Source: Flavobacteriaceae bacterium UBA7302 | Lineage (GTDB): Bacteria; Bacteroidota; Bacteroidia; Flavobacteriales; Flavobacteriaceae | Reading direction: 5' to 3' | Assembly (NCBI GenBank): GCA_002471825.1 | Contig: DKQS01000007.1 | Location: 124,001-188,000, forward strand | Length of the DNA: 64,000 nucleotides | In this document: piece after piece, positions 15,842-24,067 of the stretch | How positions within the stretch are numbered: position 1 is the first letter of the stretch | Layout of the letters: every line of letters starts with the position of its first letter | Notes under the pieces: generated by a model | Databases searched by the model: none | The model's input: only the letters and a program-made list of their open reading frames with translations | What the model was told of the DNA's origin: nothing | Program-made: the position numbers and the translations under genes

Positions 15842-15849
15842 TATATTTG
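15842..15849 (+). promoter_or_regulatory. -7 box of the TonB-receptor gene
   Basis: TATATTTG, a perfect TAnnTTTG, 16 nt before the ATG at 15866. Instead of a -33 TTTG the expected position holds the left arm of the palindrome at 15819-15832. Confidence 0.6.
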
Positions 15850-15865
15850 CAAAAATTTTTGACGA

Positions 15866-18211
15866 ATGAGATTGATTATTGCCTTTTGTTTTTCAATGCT
15901 TACGAGTGTTGTTTTCGGACAAAAAGTATCGGGAAAAGTAGTGTCGAAATCGGGAGAACCCATCCCTTTTGCATCGGTCTATATTGAAAATGAAAAAATT
16001 GGAACAGCTACCAATATTGATGGGTACTATGAATTAGAACTTCCTGAAGGAACTTACACATTATATGCTAGAAGCCAAGGATTTCGAACACTGAGCAAAA
16101 AAATCCAATTAAATAATTCCACGCTTACCATTAATTTCGAATTGTTTGAAGATCTTTTAAACCTCGATGAGGTCGTTGTGAGTGCTACAAGAAATCGCGT
16201 TGAGCGAAAGAAAGCCCCAGTGATTGTCTCAACCTTAAGTCCGCGATTGCTAACGGCGACCCAATCGCTTTCTATAGCAGACGGATTGAACTATGCGCCA
16301 GGAGTTCGCGTAGAGGCAAACTGTCAAAATTGTGGATTCACCCAAGTACGACTTAATGGATTGGATGGCGGTTATACCCAAGTTTTATTAAACAGTAGAC
16401 CTGTTTTTACCTCCTTGATTGGAGTGTACGGATTGGAACAAATTTCGACAAATATCATCGAAAAAGTGGAAGTCGTAAGGAGTGGAGGTTCAGCCTTGTA
16501 CGGATCTAATGCTATTGCTGGTACAGTAAATGTGATCACCAAAGACCCGGTTCTCAATACTTGGGAAGTTGGTAGTAACTTTGCTTTAATTCGTGGTGAA
16601 GCCATTGATCAAAACCTTAATTTTAACACTTCCGTAGTTTCTGATGATTTGACCAGTGGCATCTCTTTATTCGGAACCAATCGTAATCGCGATAGCTATG
16701 ATGCCAACGGTGATGGATTTACGGAATTGGTAAAAATTCGGAATACCACCTTAGGCGGAAAAGCCTTTTTAAAACCTACTGATTTAAGTCGATTATCAGT
16801 AAATCTCAACGTAATTCAAGAATACCGTCGTGGTGGAGACCGTTTGGATTTGGCTCCTCAATTCACCGATATCGCCGAAGAATTAAGACACGATACCTTT
16901 ATTGGTGGAGCAGATTATGAGATTTCCAGCAAAGACAATTCAGAAAAGTTTCAAGTGTATACCTCAGTTTCAAGAACCAATAGAGACAGCTACTATGGCG
17001 GACTTGGAGGAGAGCGAACCAGACAGGATAGTATTTTAGCAAATAACGCTTTTGGTAAAACCAAGGATCTTGCTTGGGTAAATGGAATCCAATACACCAA
17101 AAAACTAAACAACAACGATGTTCTTACCCTCGGATCGGAGTACAACCATTCCAATACCGAAGACCGCATTGCAGGTTACAATCGATTGATTGATCAAACC
17201 GTGAATTCTTTTGGAACCTACGCCCAATACGAATGGAAGCCATCGAACCGATTTACGGCATTGATTGGAGGTCGTTTGGACAATGTTTCTGTAAAAGGGA
17301 ACTATACCGTTGGTAGTATCAATCGAAATGTTGACATCAACAAAACAGCTTTCTCTCCTCGTCTAACGGTTTCATACAAACTCAATAATTCGTTGAAATT
17401 TAGAGGTGGATATGCTCGTGGATTCCGAGCGGCTCAGGCCTTTGATGAGGACTTGCATATTTCTAGCGTTGGTGGAGAGCCTCAGTTTGTAATTCTTTCG
17501 GATAATTTACAAACCGAATTCTCCAACGCCTACACCGGATCTTTCAATTACTCAAAAAACATCAATCTGTTGCAATTGGACTTCCTAGTAGAAGGGTTCT
17601 ACACAACTTTGGAAAATCCTTTTACACTGGTAAGTACCGGAGCAGCATTGCCGAATGGTTCTATTATTGAAGAAGTTAGAAATGGTTCGGGAGCAAGAGT
17701 TTTTGGTTCTAATTTTGAATTTGGTGTGTCTCCAAATCAGAAATGGCAATTTCAATTGGGAGGAACCCTTCAGGCTGCCCAATATAATGATCCGCAAATC
17801 TTATTTGAATCAACAGGAGCTCCGGGAGAAACCGATATTGTCATCGACGAGTTTGTTCGCAATCCGAATTTTTATGGATACTTGAACGCCACGTGGATTC
17901 CAAGCAAAGAATTTACGGTGGATCTAACCGGAACCTATACGGGATCCATGATTGTACCACGAGTGATCAGTGATACCGGTTTTCTTCAACTGAATGAAGT
18001 AAATCCGTTTTTAGACCTAAACTTAAAGCTGGAACATCATTTCGACTTTAGCGAGAACTTTATGACTACGCTTTCATTAGGGGTAAAGAATATGTTTGAT
18101 AGCTTTCAAGATGATTTTGACTCAGGACCGGGAAGAGATTCTGACTATATTTATGGGCCAATTGCCCCACGAACTTTTTTTATCGGATTAAAATTTGGCA
18201 AACATCATTAA
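15866..18211 (+). CDS. TonB-dependent outer-membrane receptor, probably for a metal or metal chelate
   Basis: Energised outer-membrane importer of 781 residues. Layout: signal peptide (MRLIIAFCFSMLTSVVFGQ), a carboxypeptidase-D-like regulatory domain (about 20-95; GEPIPFASVYIENEKIGTATN), a plug (about 110-225; LDEVVVSATRNRVERKKAPV as TonB-box region, VEVVRSGGSALYGSNAIAG), then a 22-strand-type barrel ending in an aromatic-rich strand. The plug carries a CxxC (EANCQNCGFTQVRLNG) and a GGYTQVLLNSRPVF segment. The substrate is not evident. The divergent DtxR-type repressor with ZIP importer and the shared operator point to Fe, Mn or Zn. A thioredoxin-like gene overlaps its 3' end. Confidence 0.9.
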   Translation: MRLIIAFCFSMLTSVVFGQKVSGKVVSKSGEPIPFASVYIENEKIGTATNIDGYYELELPEGTYTLYARSQGFRTLSKKIQLNNSTLTINFELFEDLLNLDEVVVSATRNRVERKKAPVIVSTLSPRLLTATQSLSIADGLNYAPGVRVEANCQNCGFTQVRLNGLDGGYTQVLLNSRPVFTSLIGVYGLEQISTNIIEKVEVVRSGGSALYGSNAIAGTVNVITKDPVLNTWEVGSNFALIRGEAIDQNLNFNTSVVSDDLTSGISLFGTNRNRDSYDANGDGFTELVKIRNTTLGGKAFLKPTDLSRLSVNLNVIQEYRRGGDRLDLAPQFTDIAEELRHDTFIGGADYEISSKDNSEKFQVYTSVSRTNRDSYYGGLGGERTRQDSILANNAFGKTKDLAWVNGIQYTKKLNNNDVLTLGSEYNHSNTEDRIAGYNRLIDQTVNSFGTYAQYEWKPSNRFTALIGGRLDNVSVKGNYTVGSINRNVDINKTAFSPRLTVSYKLNNSLKFRGGYARGFRAAQAFDEDLHISSVGGEPQFVILSDNLQTEFSNAYTGSFNYSKNINLLQLDFLVEGFYTTLENPFTLVSTGAALPNGSIIEEVRNGSGARVFGSNFEFGVSPNQKWQFQLGGTLQAAQYNDPQILFESTGAPGETDIVIDEFVRNPNFYGYLNATWIPSKEFTVDLTGTYTGSMIVPRVISDTGFLQLNEVNPFLDLNLKLEHHFDFSENFMTTLSLGVKNMFDSFQDDFDSGPGRDSDYIYGPIAPRTFFIGLKFGKHH

Positions 18212-18713
18212 CATAAAATCAAAGACTTATTTCAAAAAACGATTGCTTAGCATCATGGCGATTGTCTTTTTGTGTTTTTCAAATGTAACTCAAGGTCAAT
18301 CCCAGAAAATTAACTGGATATCCTTTGAGCAATTGGATGATTCGTTGAGTATCAAACCAAAAAAAGTGTTCATCACCTTTTATGCGGATTGGTGTGTTTA
18401 CTGCAAAAAAATGGATCGAACCGGTTTTCAGGATTCAGAAGTTATTTCACTAATAAACGAGTCTTATTATGCTGTAAAAATGGATGCCGAATCGACCGAG
18501 GAAATTGCTTTCGAAGGAAAAATTTTTAAGAATCTCGAAGTTGGCAAAAAAAGAAGACCCAATCACCAATTGGCCCTACTTTTAGCGAGTCGGAAAAATG
18601 TTCCCTTTACCCTACCTGCAACCATCATTTTGGATGAAAACTTTAACGTCACCAGCCGATACTTTGAGTACTTATCGCCTCAAAAGCTTCAAGAAATCTT
18701 GAGAGAAGAATAA
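18195..18713 (+). CDS. Secreted thioredoxin-fold protein
   Basis: A thioredoxin-like domain of the DUF255/thioredoxin_7 type: VFITFYADWCVYCKKMDRTGF carries the CxxC redox site, and NVPFTLPATIILDE contains the conserved cis-Pro. A basic then hydrophobic segment ending VTQGQ (near residue 35) looks like a signal peptide, so it acts in the periplasm. The start is uncertain: TTG at 18195 overlaps the receptor gene by 17 bp and keeps the positively charged signal n-region; ATG 18255 would give a shorter protein without it. It is in one operon with the TonB receptor, and might reduce the receptor's CxxC or another metal-handling thiol (inference). Confidence 0.82.
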   Translation: MANIINIKSKTYFKKRLLSIMAIVFLCFSNVTQGQSQKINWISFEQLDDSLSIKPKKVFITFYADWCVYCKKMDRTGFQDSEVISLINESYYAVKMDAESTEEIAFEGKIFKNLEVGKKRRPNHQLALLLASRKNVPFTLPATIILDENFNVTSRYFEYLSPQKLQEILREE

Positions 18714-18725
18714 TGTAAATAGTGC

Positions 18726-19271
18726 TTAATGGGTGCTGTTCCAAATTCGACCACTACCATCACGTGCTCCAAAACTGTACACCACTCCTAGCGAAGGGTA
18801 CACGTGAGACCGTTGACTCTCATAATTACTGTAGGAATACTTGTACATTATTTGAGCATTGATTCCGTAATGGGAAGAAATCCAGAACGTATTACCAACA
18901 CCAAAATTAAGGGTTGGCGTGAATCGTTTGGCTTGAATAAAACTACCTCCGATGAGCACATAAGGTACGCTAGTGTCATATCCATTCCCAAAATCATAGC
19001 GCAAGGCACCATCAAAAGTGGTATATTCTTGATTGTCGCCAATTGCAGTAGCAAATGATGCTACCATCGAAAAATTGGATTTGAAATATCTGGCAACGGT
19101 AAATCTAGGTGTTTGATACGCTATTTGTCCGCCAACAATGGAAGCATCAGGTTTGGTATAACCTGCGAAAGCCGTGCTAATACCAGCCACCCATTTGTTG
19201 GTCTCATTCTGAGAATACAAGGAACATGCGAAAAAAATGCTGCAAATCGTGAGGGAAATTCTCTTCATCAT
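18726..19271 (-). CDS. Small outer-membrane beta-barrel protein, unknown function
   Basis: A 181-residue protein with a signal peptide (MKRISLTICSIFFACSLYSQ; start ATG 19271 or 19268) and then alternating aromatic/small strands such as FTVARYFKSNFSMVASFATA, VPYVLIGGSFIQAKRF and YPSLGVVYSFGARDGSG, as in an eight-stranded OmpA/OmpW-like barrel. It has no enzymatic motif and no peptidoglycan-binding domain. It converges with the thioredoxin-like gene (12 bp gap, no clear hairpin) and has its own minus-strand -7 box at 19307-19314. Confidence 0.75.
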   Translation of the reverse strand: MMKRISLTICSIFFACSLYSQNETNKWVAGISTAFAGYTKPDASIVGGQIAYQTPRFTVARYFKSNFSMVASFATAIGDNQEYTTFDGALRYDFGNGYDTSVPYVLIGGSFIQAKRFTPTLNFGVGNTFWISSHYGINAQIMYKYSYSNYESQRSHVYPSLGVVYSFGARDGSGRIWNSTH

Positions 19272-19306
19272 AAGATCAAATTATACTTTCTTTAACTTTA
19301 TACAAG

Positions 19307-19314
19307 CAAATATA
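19307..19314 (-). promoter_or_regulatory. -7 box of the small barrel gene
   Basis: The minus strand reads TATATTTG, a perfect TAnnTTTG, 35 nt before the ATG at 19271. It is divergent from the mfd -7 box 38 bp away. Confidence 0.5.
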
Positions 19315-19351
19315 TTGTAAAAATGATGCAATGGTTTCATTCAATAGGTAG

Positions 19352-19359
19352 TACATTTG
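19352..19359 (+). promoter_or_regulatory. -7 box of mfd
   Basis: TACATTTG, a perfect TAnnTTTG, 16 nt before the TTG start of mfd at 19376. It supports a short leader and the use of TTG, since no in-frame ATG precedes the first conserved residues. Confidence 0.55.
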
Positions 19360-19375
19360 CAAAAATTCTAATTTT

Positions 19376-22300
19376 TTGAGCTTCCAGAAAATTGTCGACC
19401 AATACAAAGGGTCTTCCAAACTAAATCAGGTAGTTCAACAACTAAAACCTGATCAAAACCATTTCCAAATTTCAAATTTGGTAGGATCTTCATTGTCTTT
19501 TGTTTTGGCAGAAGCCTTTCAAAAATCAGAATTTCCATTCTTGTGTGTCTTTGATGACAAAGAGGAAGCAGCCTATTATTTAAATGATTTAGAGCTTTTA
19601 CTTGGGGATAAAGATGTGCTTTTTTACCCTTCTTCGTATCGCCGACCTTATCAAATTGAAGAAACGGATAATGCCAACGTATTACTTCGTTCGGAAGCAT
19701 TGAATCGTATCAATTCGAGAAGAAAAGATTCGATTATTGTGACCTATCCCGAAGCACTTTTTGAAAAAGTCATTACCAAGAAAGTCTTTGAAAAGAACAC
19801 ATTAAGAATCAATGTTGGGGATTCGCTTTCCCTTGATTTTGTGAATGAAGTCCTTTTTGATTATCAATTCAAAAGAGTGGATTTTGTGACAGAACCTGGA
19901 GATTTTTCAGTTCGAGGTGGAATCATTGACGTTTTTTCTTTTTCTCATGAAGAACCCTATCGAATTGAATTTTTTGGAGACGATGTAGAAAGCATTCGAA
20001 CTTTTGATATTGAAACTCAATTATCCAACGAGATACTTAAAAAGTTGGTGATTGTTCCCAATTTTGAAAGCAAGTCCATTCAAGAAAAGCGAGAAAGTTT
20101 TTTTGACTATTTATCAAATAAGACTCGGATTTTCATCAAATCACCAACACTTACCAAACATCAACTGAACAGCTTGTTCAAAAAAGCAGAAGTCAATTTT
20201 GAGCAATTATCCAAAGAATTAAATCATTCCAAGCCTTCAGAACTGTTTTGCAACGAGGAATTGATCACATCCGAACTACCAAAATTTACCCATGTGATTT
20301 TTGGGAATTTGGACAAGACTTTAATCCAAGGATCCGACGAATCAATTGTGTTTGATGTAAAACCGCAGCCAGCATTTAACAAACAATTTGATCTTCTCAT
20401 TGACGATTTAAAATCCAAGGACGAAGCTGGCTACAAGACTTTCTTGTGTTGTTCAAACGAACAACAAGTAAAGCGTTTTAAAGACATTTTTGAGGATCTA
20501 AATAGCAATTTGCATTATACATCCATTGTGCTTCCGCTTTTCAATGGCTTTATTGATCACGACGCCAAAGTGGTTTGCTATACCGATCATCAGATTTTTG
20601 AACGCTACCACAAGTTCAAGATTAAAAATGGCTATGCAAAAAAACAGGCCATTACACTCAAAGAACTCAATACCCTTGAAATTGGTGATTATGTAACCCA
20701 TATCGATCATGGTATCGGAAAATTTGGCGGACTCCAAAAAATTGAGGTAGAAGGTAAAAAACAGGAAGCCATCAAGCTGATTTATGGCGATCGCGATATT
20801 CTTTATGTGAGTATTCATTCGCTTCATAAGATTACCAAGTTCAATGGAAAGGATGGGAAAACTCCTAAAATTTACAAGCTTGGATCTGCGGCATGGAAAA
20901 AGGTCAAACAAAAAACCAAGGCTCGTGTTAAGCATATCGCCTACAACTTGATTCAGCTGTACGCCAAACGAAAGATGAAAAAGGGTTATGCCTTTGGGCC
21001 AGACACCTTTATGCAACACGAATTGGAAAGTAGTTTTTTGTACGAAGACACTCCCGATCAATTGACCTCCACTCAAGATGTCAAAAGAGACATGGAGAAA
21101 GAGCAACCTATGGACCGATTGGTCTGTGGAGATGTTGGTTTTGGAAAAACAGAGGTCGCCGTAAGAGCTGCATTTAAAGCCGTAGACAACGGAAAACAAG
21201 TGGCTGTTTTGGTGCCTACAACCATTCTTGCTTTTCAACATTTTAAGACCTTTTCAGAACGATTGAAAGACTTCCCTGTTCAAATCGATTACCTGAATCG
21301 CTTCCGAACTGCAAAGGAGAAAAGGGAAGTTATAGAAAACATCAACAATGGGAAAATTGATATTGTTATTGGAACACATCAATTGACCAATCAACAAATA
21401 AAATTTAAGGATTTAGGACTCTTGGTCATTGATGAGGAGCAAAAATTTGGTGTTGCTGTGAAAGACAAACTGAAAACCATCAAAGAAAACGTTGACACCT
21501 TAACGCTCACCGCTACCCCAATTCCAAGGACACTTCAATTTAGTTTGATGGCGGCAAGAGATTTGTCGGTGATCAAAACTCCTCCTCCAAACCGGCATCC
21601 CATCGAAACGAATATCATACGGTTTTCAGAGACCACCATTCGTGATGCAATAACCTACGAGATCAATAGAGGCGGACAAATTTTCTTCATCCACAATCGC
21701 ATAGAAAACATAAAGGAAGTTGCCAGCATGTTGCAACGCCTAGTTCCTTCCGCCAAAATAGGCATAGGCCATGGCCAGATGGAAGGCAAAAAACTCGAAC
21801 AGTTGATGATGCAGTTCATGAACGGTCATTTTGATGTGTTGGTATCAACCACCATTATTGAAAGCGGATTGGACGTACCCAATGCCAATACCATCTTTAT
21901 CAACAATGCCAATAATTTTGGTCTTTCCGACCTTCATCAGATGCGAGGAAGGGTTGGTAGATCCAACAAAAAAGCCTTTTGCTATTTCATCACTCCGCCT
22001 TACCACATGATGACCGACGATGCCAGAAAAAGGATCCAGGCCGTTGAGCTATTCTCTGACTTAGGAAGTGGTATCCATATTTCCATGAAAGATTTGGAGA
22101 TTCGAGGAGCAGGTGATTTGTTGGGAGCTGAGCAAAGTGGATTCATCAATGATATCGGATTTGAAACCTACCAAAAGATTTTGGCAGAAGCAATTGAAGA
22201 ATTGAAAGAAAATGAATTCGCTGAACTTTACAAGGACTCTCAACCAGAGCAAAAGGAGTTTGTAAAAGAAGTCAATATTGATACTGATTTTGAAATCTTA

Positions 22301-22720
22301 TATCCAGATGATTACATCAACTCCGTAACTGAACGGTTGAGTTTGTATAATGATTTGGCAGCTGTTTCGGACGAAGAAGAACTATTGAAATATACCAATG
22401 AAATCATTGACCGATTCGGTAGTTTACCAACACAAGTGGTCGATTTGTTTGATAGTGTACGCATTAAGTGGTTGGCAAAATCCTTAGGAATTGAAAAAAT
22501 CATCTTGAAGCAAAAGCGAATGATTGGCTATTTTGTATCCGATCAACAAAGCGAGTTTTACCAAACAGAAGCCTTTACAAGGGTGCTTCAATATGTTCAA
22601 AAGAACTCTAGAAGCTGTGTAATGAAAGAAAAACAAACCAAAAACGGATTGCGATTACTCATTACCTTTATCAAAATTGATTCGGTACAAAAGGCCTTAC
22701 AAACCCTTCAAAAAATTTAA
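19376..22720 (+). CDS. mfd: Transcription-repair coupling factor Mfd
   Basis: ATP-driven translocase that removes RNA polymerase stalled at DNA lesions and recruits UvrA. 1114 residues, normal for the family. The order is UvrB-like domains (about 1-330; FYPSSYRRPYQ, FSVRGGIIDVFSF), an RNA-polymerase-interacting CarD-like domain (about 437-510; LEIGDYVTHIDHGIGKFGGL), the RecG-like motor (about 560-910: VCGDVGFGKTEVAVRAAFKA Walker A, VLVPTTILAFQHF, LGLLVIDEEQKFGV, TLTATPIPRTLQFSL, QMRGRVGRSNKKAFCY) and the C-terminal TRCF domain (about 970-1080). The start is TTG 19376, in agreement with the promoter and with the N-termini of relatives. Confidence 0.96.
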   Translation: MSFQKIVDQYKGSSKLNQVVQQLKPDQNHFQISNLVGSSLSFVLAEAFQKSEFPFLCVFDDKEEAAYYLNDLELLLGDKDVLFYPSSYRRPYQIEETDNANVLLRSEALNRINSRRKDSIIVTYPEALFEKVITKKVFEKNTLRINVGDSLSLDFVNEVLFDYQFKRVDFVTEPGDFSVRGGIIDVFSFSHEEPYRIEFFGDDVESIRTFDIETQLSNEILKKLVIVPNFESKSIQEKRESFFDYLSNKTRIFIKSPTLTKHQLNSLFKKAEVNFEQLSKELNHSKPSELFCNEELITSELPKFTHVIFGNLDKTLIQGSDESIVFDVKPQPAFNKQFDLLIDDLKSKDEAGYKTFLCCSNEQQVKRFKDIFEDLNSNLHYTSIVLPLFNGFIDHDAKVVCYTDHQIFERYHKFKIKNGYAKKQAITLKELNTLEIGDYVTHIDHGIGKFGGLQKIEVEGKKQEAIKLIYGDRDILYVSIHSLHKITKFNGKDGKTPKIYKLGSAAWKKVKQKTKARVKHIAYNLIQLYAKRKMKKGYAFGPDTFMQHELESSFLYEDTPDQLTSTQDVKRDMEKEQPMDRLVCGDVGFGKTEVAVRAAFKAVDNGKQVAVLVPTTILAFQHFKTFSERLKDFPVQIDYLNRFRTAKEKREVIENINNGKIDIVIGTHQLTNQQIKFKDLGLLVIDEEQKFGVAVKDKLKTIKENVDTLTLTATPIPRTLQFSLMAARDLSVIKTPPPNRHPIETNIIRFSETTIRDAITYEINRGGQIFFIHNRIENIKEVASMLQRLVPSAKIGIGHGQMEGKKLEQLMMQFMNGHFDVLVSTTIIESGLDVPNANTIFINNANNFGLSDLHQMRGRVGRSNKKAFCYFITPPYHMMTDDARKRIQAVELFSDLGSGIHISMKDLEIRGAGDLLGAEQSGFINDIGFETYQKILAEAIEELKENEFAELYKDSQPEQKEFVKEVNIDTDFEILYPDDYINSVTERLSLYNDLAAVSDEEELLKYTNEIIDRFGSLPTQVVDLFDSVRIKWLAKSLGIEKIILKQKRMIGYFVSDQQSEFYQTEAFTRVLQYVQKNSRSCVMKEKQTKNGLRLLITFIKIDSVQKALQTLQKI

Positions 22721-22722
22721 GA

Positions 22723-23208
22723 ATGCTGGTTGATTTTCAATCTTTATCGGACGAATCAAAAATCTGGATTTACCCTTCTAGTCGAAAATTTTACAAAGAA
22801 GAAATTGGCGAGATAGAAGCCCAGGTCAAAGATTTTGTGACAACCTGGAAATCTAAGGATGAAAATTTTAAAGCTTCTTTTGAGATAAAATACAACCGCT
22901 TCATTGTGCTAGCCGCCGAAGATTCAAAAGCGCCATTAAGCGGTGCTGAAATTGATGAATCCGTAGCCTTCATCATTTCCCTACAAAGCAAATATGATGT
23001 GATCTTGTTGGATCGCTTAAATGTTTGCTTCAAACAAGGAGAATTTGTGCAATACAAAGACCTCAAGGAATTTAAAAAACTGATTAAAAACAAATCGGTT
23101 TCTAAAAAGTCCATTATCTTCGACAACCTAATTTCCAACCTTGCTGATTACAGAGAATTTTGGGAAATTCCGATCACAGATAGTTGGTATAACAGGTTTC
23201 TGAAGTAA
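22723..23208 (+). CDS. Small conserved Bacteroidetes protein (often mislabelled ABC transporter ATPase)
   Basis: A 161-residue soluble protein beginning LVDFQSLSDESKIWIYPSSR and ending REFWEIPITDSWYNRFL. I recognise the pattern as a conserved Bacteroidetes family that databases commonly label ABC transporter ATPase. It has no Walker A, no Walker B and no LSGGQ signature, so that name is not supported. Conserved features are the Trp/Tyr-rich ends and a central FIVLAAEDSKAPLSGAEID segment. It starts 2 bp after mfd and overlaps the next gene in TAATG, so it is probably co-transcribed with mfd. Function unknown. Confidence 0.75.
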   Translation: MLVDFQSLSDESKIWIYPSSRKFYKEEIGEIEAQVKDFVTTWKSKDENFKASFEIKYNRFIVLAAEDSKAPLSGAEIDESVAFIISLQSKYDVILLDRLNVCFKQGEFVQYKDLKEFKKLIKNKSVSKKSIIFDNLISNLADYREFWEIPITDSWYNRFLK

Positions 23209-24067
23209 TGCAATCGACCACTGTAAAAAATCTTTTATTACTCCTCCTCGCTTCCTTATTGATTAGCACTTCTGGCGTACTTGGCAAGTACATCGATATG
23301 CCTGTTGAAGTCATTATTTGGTTTCGTGCTTTCTTTGCGATGATACTGTTGTATGGCTTTTGTAAAATCAAAAAGCAAGATTTGAGGATAAAGTCTCCCA
23401 AACACAAAATTCCTTTTTTGTTAGGGGGGATTTTTATGGCAGTGCATTGGATTACTTATTTCTATGCCCTGAAGCTGTCTAATGTTGCTTTGGGTGTTTT
23501 ATCGCTATATACATTCCCCATTTTTACCGCCATTTTAGAACCCGTTTTCCTAAAGATAAAATTCAATCCTAGGTACATCATTCTAGGCATAATTGTACTC
23601 ATTGGTTTGTATGTCTTAACTCCCGATTTAGATTTCAAAAACAGTTATGTCCAAGGAATCTTGATTGGCCTGTTTTCTGCCTTGTGTTATGCGATTCGAA
23701 TTCTGATTTTAAGCAATATGTAGGTTCCTACAACGGAACGGTTTTAATGCTTTACCAGACAGTTGTGATTAGTGTGCTTCTTTTCCCGACATTATTTTTC
23801 ATGGATTTATCGGCCCTTCAGAGTCAATTGCCCTACATCCTTATTTTAGCCGTAGTAACCACCGCAACGGGTCACAGTTTGATGCTTCATGCATTGAAAT
23901 TCTTTTCGGCCACAACGGCTTCCATCATTAGCAGTCTTCAACCTGTATTCGGAATCTTATTGGCCTTTATTTTCCTCAATGAAATTCCAGTTCAAAACAC
24001 CTATATCGGAGGAGCTATCATACTCTTTGCTGTTTTGATTGAAAGTATCAAAAGTCGGAATGACTAG
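23208..24067 (+). pseudogene. EamA/DMT-family transporter split by a frameshift
   Basis: Two consecutive frames together give the complete ten-helix architecture of an EamA (drug/metabolite) transporter of about 286 residues. The first frame (23208-23723) covers helices 1-5, including WFRAFFAMILLYGFCKIK and SNVALGVLSLYTFPIFTAIL. It stops at TAG right after LCYAIRILILSNM. The second frame, +1 relative to the first and open from before 23684 to 24067, continues at about 23717 with QYVGSYNGTVLMLYQTVV and covers helices 6-10 (SSLQPVFGILLAFIFLNE). Adding one A in the AA at 23715-23716 would read LSKYVGSYNG and restore one protein. This is either a real 1-nt deletion or a sequencing error; a programmed shift seems less likely, as no slippery heptamer is visible. 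Confidence 0.85.

Noticed and set aside
20498..21241. Minus-strand open frame of 247 codons inside mfd
   Set aside because: Shadow of the mfd motor domain; no domain match, no promoter and no start context.
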